64,000 bases of DNA from NCBI GenBank assembly GCA_930367215.1, contig OV884059.1, positions 99,870,993-99,934,992 on the forward strand. The letters run 5' to 3'. The notes beneath the pieces were generated by a model. That model had not been told where the DNA came from, searched no databases, and saw nothing but the letters and a program-made list of their open reading frames with translations. The stretch is from Pollenia angustigena (Eukaryota; Arthropoda; Insecta; Diptera; Polleniidae). How positions within the stretch are numbered: the stretch's first letter is position 1; each line of letters opens with the position of its first letter. Shown in pieces: positions 35,269 through 46,315 of this stretch. Both the position numbers and the translations under genes were made by a program.

Positions 35269-36096
35269 TAGAGTTTGCTAAAAACCGTAAAATGTGAAAC
35301 CGCGGTTTCGGTTTTAAAATGATTAAAACCGGTCGGATTCGGTTCGGTTTTGAAAATATCAAAGTAAAATTCATACATAAAAATATATATTTTTTTGCAT
35401 GTAATAAAATTTTTTTATTTGTTTCAATTCAGGTACTTTTATTCGCTCTTAAGTGTATAACTGGGCCTAGCCTGGCATTTTTTTACTTTTTTCCAGTTTT
35501 TTTTGTATAATTATTAAGTATATAGAACGAAACTGTATGTACCTGGGCCTGGTCAGGCCCTTCCCTATAATATATGAACTGCAGTAAATAAAATCAAGAT
35601 AAAACGTTTCAAAAAGCATACACAACACATAAGAATTCTTTCCATCTGTTTTTTTTTTTTTAATTATTTTATTTCCCAACAAAATGATCCTGCTATAGCC
35701 ATAAAACTCCTACATATAAAGTAGTCCCAGCCTTGCCCAGGTGCTCGTTAGTGTGAGTTTTTTCTATAGCCACAAGAAACTCCATACAAAATTCAAGTGA
35801 CCAGGTGGCAGTTTATGCCTCACAAATAAGGTGTGTACATAAGAGTTACAAAGATATCATTTGTTCTTCTTAGTACTTATTTTGAATTTTAAGAATTTTG
35901 AAATACCTTTTCATTGTTGAAGGCTGTTATGTATAAAGGTTTTGTATATTAAGTACGAGTTTGATGTTTAATTTGCAATTTCTTCAAGCATAAATACATT
36001 GTTAAAGTAAAAGCTAAAACCGAGGTTTTTTTGTCGGTTTTCGGTTTCGGTTTTTAGGCATTTCAAACCGCTGTTAAAACCGAACAGCAATCCCTA
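35269..36096. mobile_element. hAT-type MITE with 8-bp target duplication
   Basis: GATTAACA flanks both sides (35261-35268 and 36097-36104), the 8-bp duplication of hAT transposition. The ends (TAGAGTTTGCT and, inverted, TAGGGATTGCT) are imperfect TIRs, followed on both sides by AAACCG-rich subterminal sequence (near 35290-35340 and 36015-36085). The 828-bp interior encodes nothing convincing. Confidence 0.75.
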
Positions 36097-36357
36097 GATT
36101 AACATGACGATAATATGATTAATTTCTTAGCTTATTATGATTAAAATGACAATAATTTGATTACTTCTTAACTAAGTATGATTAACAGAATAATAATATG
36201 ATTAAGGGAAAAATATTATGATGTAATAGTACGAGTATATTTAGTCAGATTATGATTCAATAATAATCCTAATATGGTGACTACAATCATAATTCTTATC
36301 ATAATATGTTGCTCTTAGAATATGTTTACCACAACCATGTTTTTTCTTTGCGTGTAG

Positions 36358-37960
36358 ACGTTAAAATAAAAGTAAGGACGTAATGTTTAAACCGTATTAG
36401 TGATAATTGTGATTTTGTGCGCGTTATTTTTTTGAATAAGTGAAGAAATCGTGAGTTACTTTAAAAATAAATAAAACCTAAAGTAAGCTAAATTTAAAGA
36501 GACCATAACAGAAAAGGTGGGTCTAGGGGGGTTAAGTGATAACTATGACTAGTACTTTTAAGTATCAAAAGTAAGTACTGTACATTTCAAATGCCAGCAC
36601 CTGCCACCCCAGTAACCAGATCATTTTTCGTGACTTCATATATTTTTAATGCATTAGCGTGACTGACTGGGTGATCATTGTCCAGCCCAAACAACTTAAG
36701 CCAGACACTTGAAATATTGTGTGTAGACCCTCCTCCCAATGTGTAAGTAAAATAAGTAGAGACTTTTGGAAATTCAGTTCATAAGGGGTTAAAAATGGGT
36801 AAAAACGGGTAAAACCAGTAACATTATATCTCGTAATCTAACAGAGGTAGACGTAAAATTGGAAAATATCAATATTGAACCGAAAATTAAATTGTCATGT
36901 GTTTGGTACTTTTATGAAATTTTGTTTACAAATAAAAGGCAAAAATATAACTTTAGTACTTTTTTTGTAAACCATTTATCTTTTTGAGTAATAATGATAA
37001 ACAATAAAATTTAAATTGTATTCTCTTTTCTTTAAAAGCTCTCATACCTTTTAGAAAATCGAATATATAAATATCGTTGATACTTTTATGAATACCTGGC
37101 CAACCGCTGTATGTACGTGTCCATTTTACCTAGGGATCAAACACTATATTCTTAAGTTGGATACTGAATTTCAGCAATTTACGTAAAGAAATAAAGAACG
37201 CAGCCAGTAGTAACCTGCCGAGATGCTTAAGAATTGTATTGAAAAATCTTCGAGCAATTAGAAAAGTAAAAGAAATATTCCATTCAAAAAAACATCAGAT
37301 GTCAATTAGCATTTGTACTTTCCAATTACGGATATATTGGTTAAACAATAACTAATTAGGAGGGATTTAGTTCACTTAATATTCAAGTCAAATTAATTGA
37401 TATTGCAGAAAGTAAAATTAACAATGTGGAATGAAGAATAGCCTGACAAATTCCAAAAAAAAAAAAAACCTTAAACGTTTTGCAAGAGAAATTAAGGATT
37501 TCAAAATATTAAATAGATTTCAAATATGTTTGATCTGTAATGCAATTCACTATGCTTTTCAAGCCAAAATTGTTTCGTTTAAAAATTGTGGTTTATTAAC
37601 ACCAACATTTTTGGTGTGGTTATATCAGGGCATTTCCATTTTGACGTGTCGTGATATTTGTACCACAAAATTAAATGAAAAAGTCAAATTTGTAAAAAGG
37701 GTTTTAATATATACAAAGTAATGAAGTAGCACTATATTCAGAAAAAAAAATAACAGCAATGGACGCTAAGGATAAGCAAAAATATGCGCTGGCGTGACGT
37801 TAAAAAAACGGACGTGTATTTTGACTTGCATTACAGAACTGCATAAGACTGCGAATTGAGCAAGACGTTTTGTATAAAACCTTTTTTAGTAAGATTTGGA
37901 CTTATATAGATTTATTTTTCAAGCTACCAAATTTAAAAATCTTTGCTCGTTTAAAGGTAC
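36358..37960. other. AT-rich intergenic sequence
   Basis: No gene supported. The 96-codon frame at 37431-37721 is Lys-rich with no recognised domain and starts in a poly-A tract. Confidence 0.4.
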
Positions 37961-37962
37961 AT

Positions 37963-38200
37963 TTGGGCATTTTCAGCGAAAAGTCAACTCTTTTTAATGT
38001 AACGCCGGAATGCAAAAAAGCTTGTATTTTATAACCATGTTTTTCAAATGATATCCCTTTTGTTTGAAAATGTAGTGCTAGTTGCGCTTTACACCAAAAT
38101 ATAAAAAAGTAAACTTTAAATATAAATTGTTTGAGAAACAATTAAAATTACTTCTGGCGTTACGTGACAAAAAGTAGACTTTTCGCTGAAACTGCCCATA
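37963..38200. repeat. Small foldback element
   Basis: About 48-bp imperfect inverted repeats (37964-38012 and 38150-38198) share TTTCAGCGAAAAGTC and GTAACGCC. The 140-bp loop is AT-rich. A MITE-like structure without a clear target duplication. Confidence 0.6.
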
Positions 38201-38522
38201 TACAGTGGTTATAAATAAGTTAGTGAATCACTTAGTGGTAAGTGCAAACATCAAAATGTGTGGTTAAAGTTAACACTTTTTAAAGTGTTAAAAGTTAGTG
38301 AATTGCACTACTGATCTGGAGTCAAAATTGTATCTGAAAATAAATTTTTAATTTTAAATTTTTTCTTTTAAGAAAATTGTTCTCATTTATTTTAAGAAAC
38401 AAAAATTTAAATTAGTTATTTTATTTTTTTTTTCCAGATATTTGAATAACAATAAACTAAATATTTGATATTTTAGTCCCTAGTAAAATGAAAAACTATT
38501 TTTTATTTCGATAGCTTAATAT

Positions 38523-38935
38523 TGTTACGTTTTTCCTTTAATAAAGGCGTTTGAGTTCTTTTAATTGCAAATCCGAATAAAAACACACACTTATTCAACT
38601 TACCAAACTTTATTGAAATTAATTATTTTGTTCACAATTGTTAGTTACGAACAGAACCATTTATCAAAACAAACTAAACTAATTATAAATGAGTCACCCC
38701 TTTTTATATTTCATAATTATTTCTAGATTTTTCCTGAACCTTCCCGTAATAACTATTTATTATGTTCTATAACCATTTCTAGAAATGACTGGGAAATTTA
38801 TATAGGAATTATTTTAAAATAACAGTTGTGTTGAAAATTATACATGACAATTTTAAGTAACATAAAACTATAACTTACAAGATAATTTATAACTATAACT
38901 ATAAATAATTCTTAGATAATTTAACTTTCGTAACA
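38523..38935. mobile_element. Solo LTR of a Ty3/gypsy-type retrotransposon
   Basis: A 413-bp block starts TGTTACG and ends CGTAACA, perfect 7-bp inverted ends with the TG...CA of LTRs. ATAT at 38519-38522 and 38936-38939 is a 4-bp target duplication, the size usual in this superfamily. No internal region accompanies it, so the two LTRs have recombined to leave one. Orientation cannot be set. Confidence 0.75.
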
Positions 38936-38939
38936 ATAT

Positions 38940-39884
38940 AAAAAAGGAGTAACTCGATTGTTTTGTTTGTTTACAGGGGAAGAAAAAACAATTAATAAAA
39001 TCCGTAAAATTATAAATAAAAAAATTTATAATGCAATTTTTAATAAAAATATCCAACAAATGTTGTACTACAGCCGTTTAAAAGTTTTAAATCCAGATAC
39101 ATGTGGCATGAGCTACCAGAATAGACAAAAGAGCTATTTTTTTTTTTAAAAAATCGAGTTACGCCTTTTTTGTATTAAGCCATCGATATAAATTGTTTTA
39201 GTTTTTATTGCATATTTATATTTTATTTTTAAGTGCATTAAAATCTCATCCCAAGTAAAAATATAAAATTTTATAAATCCATTTCAGGGAGTCCACTCTC
39301 GTTCTGCGATAAATTGAAGTGAAAAAAACTTTCATTTTAGTTTTCGCAACTGCTTTTCACTTTATTTAAAAAAAAAAACTCTTTTCTGATTCTCGTTGTA
39401 ATTATAATTAAAGGGTTTCATTCCATATGTGGCTACGAAATTTTTGCCACTATGCTAAGAAAATTTGAAAACAAGTGTCAAATCAGATAAAAGAATATGA
39501 CTGCATTAACAATTTTATTTTATTTATTCCAAAAAAAATCGCTTTTCTACTTTTTCCACGCTTTTCACTTAAAACTAATTTGTGTAGAAAAATCTTTTAA
39601 AAAATATAGTTTAATACACCGTTTGACAAAACAATAATCGCTTGTGCTGTGAAATGATGAAACCATTTTGTATAATAATATTTTGATATTGGCTTTAATT
39701 TTTGCATTGAACGGGAATAAAAAGTATTATGAAAATCTAAAGAAACTTTTTATTTAAACGTTTCACAGAAATGGAGTAAATTTTAGAGTTGTTATGGTAA
39801 AGGTAAATTACAACTAAAAAAAGAAATATATAAAAGTGATTATAATTTATGAACTATCAAAACAGGAACGTTTGTAAAATTTGT
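38940..39884. other. AT-rich sequence downstream of the receptor gene
   Basis: No supported gene or repeat; several poly-A and poly-T runs. Confidence 0.4.
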
Positions 39885-39890
39885 TTTATT
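39885..39890 (-). promoter_or_regulatory. Polyadenylation signal of the receptor gene
   Basis: AATAAA on the minus strand, 17 bases after the stop codon of the ionotropic receptor, and the first such hexamer downstream. Confidence 0.5.
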
Positions 39891-39906
39891 TAAATTTTAC
39901 TCCAAT

Positions 39907-41697
39907 TCAATTTATAAAACAAGGATTGATTTTCTTAACATATTTTGCATATAACAACTCCAGTATAAATACAATTAGAGAAACACACATACCGAATAAA
40001 AATAACAGAAATAAAATTTTAAAATAATTAAAATCTAATAGCACATCGCTGCTTTCAGTTTCACTAAAGAAACGAATTTCTCCACTTCGAATGCCATCGA
40101 AGTTAGTATCTTCCATAAATTTAGCAAGAATACCAGATTCCATTATGTATTTCAAATAACGATTGAATAACTGGAGATAAGGCAAGTCTCGACGTGCGGT
40201 AAAATACTCCTGCATTATCAAGATGGCTTCATTGATTTTATACAAACGAGGAACTTTTAGATAACGCTGCTGAAAGAATATGAAATCCACTTTATTTTCT
40301 AAGCCCATCAGCATATATGAATTATTCAGCTCATTGTGGGCTTGAAACGCTTCGCTTACACCAATAATTTTTGTCTTTTTAACTACAAATTCTCGTATAT
40401 CAAGTGTCTTGTCTATATAATTATAATTATCTTGAGTTGTTAGAAATTGATGTGAAGTTTTGTTTAGATCCTCCAATTTCTCTATTTTCGCTTCATAAAT
40501 ATCTTGCACGAAAAGGGTGGATAATTTGGCCAAATACAAATTGGTCAAAATGAAACCATTAATAAACATCAGAAAATAAACCAGCTTGTGCATAAAAGTT
40601 TTGACTTTACAATTTGAGTGATATTGACAGATGAACACGGCCAGAACATACAAAGCAGATTTGCTAAGATCTCTGTCAATCGTATAGTGTTGCCGGTAGT
40701 CAATAAAAGAAACTGCCAAAACACAAAATAACAGCAGCAGCAGAATACAGATCCTGGTCGCAACAGTGTAGGGATGTAGAAAATATTCAGTTCTGGACAG
40801 GGGTGCGGGATAAGGTACCATAACAATCATTTTCACATTCCACAAAACATCGCTACTACTACCAGCCAAACGATCGTAAAAAAACATTCCAAAAGGCACA
40901 ATATCAAAAGATTTGTTATTCGCACCCTGTGTTAGTTTCTCATAATCAAAGCTCATATTATAGCCTTGAATATCCATCAATCGGAAGTTATGGTATTGTG
41001 CAAAAATTGTAAGCATTTTATATAAATATCCAGTAGTTATTGTTTTTCCAGAACGGTCTCGAAAAGAATAGCAACGTGAAGGAACTGAAATAATGGGTAC
41101 TTTTAAGGGATATTGTTGAAAATCTTGTACTTCTTTTCTATCGACATACTCCAATAGATGTTTAATACGATAAATTGTTATGTTGGGCACTGGTTGGTAA
41201 CTAAATAATCCTCCATCTGTGTAATACAAAACATTCGTATAGCCAGAAAACCAGTTTTTGTTTGCTAAACTCCACAAGTCTGTCATGCTGGCTTCCGGCA
41301 TTATCCATAAAATATGGGTAAATTGTGAATGTTTTAAAAGTTCTTCGACGATTTCATAGACATTATTTATAGATGAAAATGGTAAATACACTATAGTGAG
41401 AAACTGTTCGCGATATAATGTCCTGATGTTTGTGTCTAATCTCTTAGTTATTAACAGTACTGGTAAACTCAATGATTTCAGCGCATCTTCCATTTCATGT
41501 CTATATTCTTGGCTGACCACAGCATTCCATTTTATGTCGAGTTTCTGATTTAGTTCATTAATGATGCGTAAAGGAAAGTAAGGTTCATTTCTATTTTCAG
41601 GTGGAGTTAATTTAGCAATGGAAATTCTTACAATTAGAAATAAAATAATGAATTTGTAAAATTGCTTTTTGATGTTCATACTTATTTTGGAATTCAT
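39907..41697 (-). CDS. Divergent ionotropic receptor (chemosensory, intronless)
   Basis: A 596-residue intact frame with the architecture of insect ionotropic receptors, glutamate-receptor relatives that act as ligand-gated cation channels in chemosensory neurons. Residues 12-28 form a signal peptide. About 195-300 is the first ligand-binding lobe, followed by TM1 (312-333), a pore region with CQYHSNC (345-363), TM2 (368-392) ending GFILTNLYLAKLSTLF, which replaces the SYTANLAAFLT motif, a second lobe (400-545) and TM3 (556-584), then a short tail. Glutamate-binding residues are not recognisable, as in the divergent, intronless IR20a-like group, where such single-exon receptors serve taste. 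ATG 41697 gives the longest frame; the Met at residue 7 is an alternative. It is the only complete host gene seen and is flanked by transposons. Confidence 0.9.
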   Translation of the reverse strand: MNSKISMNIKKQFYKFIILFLIVRISIAKLTPPENRNEPYFPLRIINELNQKLDIKWNAVVSQEYRHEMEDALKSLSLPVLLITKRLDTNIRTLYREQFLTIVYLPFSSINNVYEIVEELLKHSQFTHILWIMPEASMTDLWSLANKNWFSGYTNVLYYTDGGLFSYQPVPNITIYRIKHLLEYVDRKEVQDFQQYPLKVPIISVPSRCYSFRDRSGKTITTGYLYKMLTIFAQYHNFRLMDIQGYNMSFDYEKLTQGANNKSFDIVPFGMFFYDRLAGSSSDVLWNVKMIVMVPYPAPLSRTEYFLHPYTVATRICILLLLLFCVLAVSFIDYRQHYTIDRDLSKSALYVLAVFICQYHSNCKVKTFMHKLVYFLMFINGFILTNLYLAKLSTLFVQDIYEAKIEKLEDLNKTSHQFLTTQDNYNYIDKTLDIREFVVKKTKIIGVSEAFQAHNELNNSYMLMGLENKVDFIFFQQRYLKVPRLYKINEAILIMQEYFTARRDLPYLQLFNRYLKYIMESGILAKFMEDTNFDGIRSGEIRFFSETESSDVLLDFNYFKILFLLFLFGMCVSLIVFILELLYAKYVKKINPCFIN

Positions 41698-41699
41698 TT

Positions 41700-42569
41700 C
41701 TTTTAATCCTCTTTACTGTTTGCAAATAAAACTTTTTTATTACTTAAGCCTTTAAAAAATTAAAAGGACTGGATTTCAGATGAAAATTTATAATTCAAAG
41801 TCGGTTTAATGCTCTGCTTTTTTTAGTTTTTGCTAGCGAATGCACCTTTTTTGAGTTACAGTTTCTGCTTTTGGGTTCACAATTTTATTTTGGTACTTGT
41901 ATTTAAATTTTGTTGAAATTGTTTTTTTTTTCTATTTCTTTTTTAATTTTTTTTTTTTCTATTTTGTGCTTTGTGTAATTGTTGTTGACTTGTTTACTGT
42001 TTTGAATTGACTGTGTTAAAATTGTTATTTTTATTTACTTTTATAAGAGTCCTTTATGTTAAGGAAGTTTCGTAATGTTACAATTTGGCAATTAAAACTA
42101 ATAAAATGTATTTACAACAATTAAACAGTATTTATATGTACAACAATTTCACTTAAATAATACAATGTTTACATATATAAACATGTTATTATTTTGCATT
42201 GTCGTCGTGAGTTGTAGTGGTCATGTGTAAATATTCCGGCCCCCAGACATCGTGAAATATTAAATTGAATTAGGCTCCCGAAAATAAAAATTCACCTTTA
42301 AAACGCAGTTGTCAGCAGGGTTGTTCGAAAAATATGTTGAGCCAATCGCCTATTGTGATTAAAGACTTAATGAAATCCCTTTTAGTTTTTTATTCATTGC
42401 GTCGCCGTTTGTAGTTTGATCATAGCCAAGGAAACCGAAAATGGGCACTAAAAAACAGTTTATACGCGTTTAGTATGCGTTAAGATTTTAAAAACATGCT
42501 CTAAAAATTGGAAAAGATATGCATTAGGAAAACCAATATGCCTCATTAGATAGAAAACATTCAATAATT
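41700..42569. other. Upstream region of the receptor gene
   Basis: AT-rich, with poly-T tracts at 41920-41960. It should contain the receptor promoter, but I cannot point to a convincing element. Confidence 0.35.
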
Positions 42570-44470
42570 AACACGTTGGAGTGCTATATTCGGCTGTGCC
42601 GAATCTTTGACACCGACAGTTCGAATGTTTTAGGAGAAATATCTGTATTATAATCTTTATAAAAATAGACATCTGCAATCTGCATTAAAATTGGTTGCGG
42701 TTTAAATCTATATTAAATTATTGACCGACAATCAAAAAGTTAAATGCTTTTTAGCAATTTTAAATAGCTTGAGTTAAATATCATGATTCGTAGCAGTTTA
42801 AGCCGAACTTAAATGATTTTCAGGAGGGCAACTTATATTGGAGCCTTGGTAACCAATGAACCAATCATCCCAAAATTCTGCAGAAAAAACATAAATTTCA
42901 ATACAGCGGAGCAATTAGTTTTAGCGTTAAAATGAGATCTAAGGTAAATTACATACCGTATATCACAGAATTCCATATAATTTTTTCTGACCACATAGAT
43001 CTTAGCTGGAAAAAAATTTACCGCAATATCTATATCTGCTACGGTTTTAGGCGTATTTAAATATTTTACCAGAGTGGGCTTTATATGGAACCTAGGGTAA
43101 ATTATGGACCGTGCTTCACGAAACTTTACTTTATATATGGAGCCTATGGTAAATTATGGAACGTTCTTCACAAAATTTAATAGTCTTATTTCTAGATCAA
43201 TAAAACTGTGATGGACCAAATTTTGTTATGGTAGCATTATTTTTAAGGTTTTTAGGTGTACTAAACCGTTTTCCGGAAGTAGGTTTTATATGGGGCCTAG
43301 GATAAATTATGGACCGATCTTCACGAAATTTTACTGTCATTTCTTGTCCCATTAAACTGTGACGAGCCAAATTATGCTATGAAAGCATTGCTAATAAGGG
43401 TTTTAAGCGTACTATACTCTTTTCCGGGAGTTGGGCTTATAAGTGGAAGTAGGGTTTATATGGGGCCTATTGTAAATTAGGACCCATCTTCACCAAATTT
43501 CACAGTCTTATTTCTAGTCCTATAAAATTTTGATGTACCAAATGTTGTTATGATACCGTTATTTTTTACGGTTTTAGGCGTAGTAAACCGTTTTCCGGAA
43601 GTAGGTTTTATATGGGGCCTGGGATAAATTATAGACCGATTTTCACGAAATTTCACTGTCATTTCTTGTCCCATTAAACTGTGACGAGCCAAATTTTGTT
43701 ATGAAAGCATTGTTAATTACTCTTTTCCGGGAGTAGGGCTTATATGTGGATGTAGGGTTTATATGGGGCCTAGGGTAAATTATGAACCGATCTTCACGAA
43801 ATTTCACAGCCTTATTTCCAGTCCTATAAAATTTTGATGTACCAAATGTCGTTGTAATAGCTTTGTTTTACGGTTTTAGGCGTACTTAACTATTTTCCGG
43901 AAGTAGGGTTAATATGGGGCCTATGGTAAATTAGGACCCATCTTCACCAAATTTCACAGTCTTATTTCTATTCTACTTAAACTTTGATGTACCAAATTTT
44001 GTTATGATAGCATTATTTTTTGCGGTTTTAGGCGTACTAAACTGTTTTCCGGGAGTAGTGATTTGCAGTCGAATAAAAGGAATTTTTGCAAAATCTTATA
44101 TTATTCTGTGCAATACTCCACCATTTATGTTAGTTTTTGTAATAAAATTAACAATTTTTTTTAGGTGGTGGTTCAACATTTTGATTCATAGATCCTACTG
44201 AACCGATTTTGATTTCAATTCCAAACTGCTTAGGATAACTACAAGTAATTTGACACAAAGTTTTTTTATTTCTTTTGAGTTTTTTGAAAGTGAGCGTGTT
44301 TTCAAAAGACGGACAGACAGACGGACATGGTTAAATCGACTTAGAATTGCTCAAGGACCCATAATATATCTACTTTTTGGGGTCTGAGATGAATAATAAA
44401 AAAGTTTCACACGGAAGGACAAACTTAGTATACCCTTTTCACAACTATAATTGTGGTGGAGGGTATAAAA
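42570..44470. mobile_element. Dispersed repeat with internal 160-bp tandem repeats
   Basis: The left end GGAGTGCTATATTCGG is the inverted form of the R-family end at 22746. The right end TATACCCTTTTCACAACTA followed by GGTGGAGGGTATAAAA is near 44430-44470. Between them, GGGTTTATATGGGGCCTA recurs at about 43088, 43288, 43454, 43606, 43756 and 43908 (roughly 150-200 bp apart), each followed by TCTTCACCAAATTTCAC-like and CGGTTTTAGGCGTACTAAA blocks. Non-coding. Confidence 0.7.
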
Positions 44471-44507
44471 AGAACATATTAGCGTAAAATAAGCAAGCAA
44501 AAAGTAT

Positions 44508-45203
44508 TGTGGGCCAAGTTTACGTGATACCTTACACCAAAGTATAATAAGTAACACGACTCTTTTTTTAAATTTTATTCTCTCACATGTACATGTCCTG
44601 TGTGAATTCAACACACTTGAGAGAAACAAAAACAAAAGAAATGTCACGAATTTTTCGTCAAATATTTCGGAAAATTGGGATTGTTCCACATTTTTATCAC
44701 AACACATCTAAGTATTTTAATTTTTTATAAATATTTTTCACATTTTAACATATAAAATAAGTTCTTATTGCACAAATAAAAAATATAATTTTTGACGTAA
44801 AATTTTTTACATTACATTACATTTTTTTTCACTAACACATATTTGAGTTATGTACTACTAGGTACCTGCTGAGAGGGATTGTCAAAGAGTCGTGTTACTT
44901 AGTATACTTTGCCTTACACCATGGGTTTTACAGACACATTTTTGCGTGTTCCCTATTTGGGACTCATGTGCAGTAATGGACCAACCAGACATATATTATG
45001 TTATGAGGTTTGTTAAAAACCGTAAAATAAATTCAAACACATTAACAACACTTCTTATATCTTAAACATATTTTGTATATTTTTAACGTATGGCAATACT
45101 ATGAATTAAAATAAAACTCACTTTAATTTTGTACTTAAAAAGGTTCACACGTGTTTTTATATTTCGGTGCAACAAGTCAGTAATTAAGGTGGAAATTCCA
45201 ACA
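44508..45203 (+). repeat. Presumed 5' LTR of the copia element, split by a MITE
   Basis: The sequence ends in AACA directly before the primer site. A TGTGGG start at 44508 would give an LTR of about 320 bp once the hAT MITE is removed, close to the size of fly copia LTRs. The start is inferred, because no 3' LTR is present to compare. Confidence 0.45.
44538..44911. mobile_element. hAT-type MITE inside the copia LTR
   Basis: TIRs of about 28 bp (CAAAGTATAATAAGTAACAC at the left, matching inverted at 44884-44911 with one change) are flanked by CCTTACAC at 44530-44537 and 44912-44919, an 8-bp target duplication. 374 bp, non-coding. Ends beginning CAAAG and an 8-bp duplication fit hAT. Confidence 0.8.
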
Positions 45204-45229
45204 GGTTATGGGCCCAGTTATACGCCAAG

Positions 45230-46315
45230 ATGGAAAAAATAATTGAAATTGAGAAATTAACTGGGAGGGAGAATTATCACAAATGGAAATTCTCAGTGGA
45301 ACATGCAATGAAATTGCAAGGGTTTTGGAAGGCAGTCCTAGGCACGGAAACAAGTGCAGACGTAGTAGAGAAGGCAACTTCCATATTGGTATTGTACATT
45401 TCACCAAATCTCTTCGCACATATACAGGATGTCGAAACCGCAAAAGATATTTGGAAAAAGTTAGAGACCACATATGATGACTCTGGTTTATCTCGTAGAT
45501 GTGGTTTACTTAGAAAACTTACTACAACACAGCTAGTAAATTGTGAAAGTATTGGCGAGTATGTGGACACTATCATTGATACTGCTCTAAAGCTTAACCA
45601 AATAGGGTTTAAAGTAAACGATGAGTGGGTTGGTAGTTTTTTGTTAAGCGGTTTGCCAGACCATTTTGGGCCAATGATAATGGCCATCGAAAGTAGCAAC
45701 ATCAAAGTTACAGCCGACACCATAAAAACAAAACTGCTACAAGATTTTGATAACTACAACAGCTTTGCATCTGCGTTAGAATCAGTATTTTATAGTAAGC
45801 ACAAAGGTAAGAAAATTCCTGAAAAAGGCAAGAAAATAGTCTGCTACAATTGCAAAAAAGAAGGCCATATAGCAAAGTATTGTAAAGCACCCAAGAAAAA
45901 ACATAATGGCGGCAGTTACGAAAACATATTAGCAGCTAGTTTTGCAGCAAAGTTTGATAAAACTGAAAAGTTGTGGCTAATAGACTCTGGTGCCACTTCC
46001 CACATGGTAAATTGTAAAGATGTATTTATTGAATTTAAAGAATTTGAAGAAGATGTCCATGTTACCGTAGCTAACAACAACACACTTAAAGTAACTGGTG
46101 TCGGCAATATTCGTGTACAACAACAACTAAACAAAAATATTCGTGTACAACAACAACTAAACAAAAAAAAGGAATTCATTACAATAAAAGACGTTTTACT
46201 TGTGCCAGAATTTTGCGCCAATTTGATTTCGGTAAGCCAGCTTATAAAAAAGGGTTTGAGGTTAAATTTGCTGGGTGTAAAAGTGTGGTACAAAAAGATA
46301 ACAAAGTATTTTTAG
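45230..46315 (+). pseudogene. Copia Gag and protease
   Basis: 361 residues from the first ATG after the primer site. Residues 1-190 are the copia Gag domain (KLTGRENYHKWKF...). CCHC zinc knuckle CYNCKKEGHIAKYC lies at 205-218, and the aspartic protease motif WLIDSGATSHM at 249-259 (Asp252). A tandem 30-bp duplication repeats NIRVQQQLNK at 293-312, where a single copy is expected. A 1-bp loss in the T run near 46255 shifts the frame. The original frame continues (FEVKFAGCKSVVQKD...) to a TGA at 46450-46452. Confidence 0.9.

Larger units (their letters stand above)
25384..36357. mobile_element. Large TIR-bounded element hosting a palindromic array
   Basis: CTACACGCAGAGAAAAAATA (from 25384) and, inverted at 36332-36357, CTACACGCAAAGAAAAAACA followed by TGGTTG on both sides form a 26-bp imperfect terminal inverted repeat. 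TA dinucleotides at 25385 and 36355 could be the target duplication. Subterminal sequence on both sides is rich in CATAATATGATTA-like motifs. No transposase is present. Three later insertions make it 11 kb: the 569-bp array, a hairpin element and a hAT MITE. Without them it would be under 1 kb. Confidence 0.5.

Noticed and set aside
37431..37721. 96-codon frame as a gene
   Set aside because: Starts in a poly-A run and shows no conserved motif or splice context.
44351..44707. 118-codon minus-strand frame as a gene
   Set aside because: Spans the end of a dispersed repeat, the presumed copia LTR and part of the hAT MITE.
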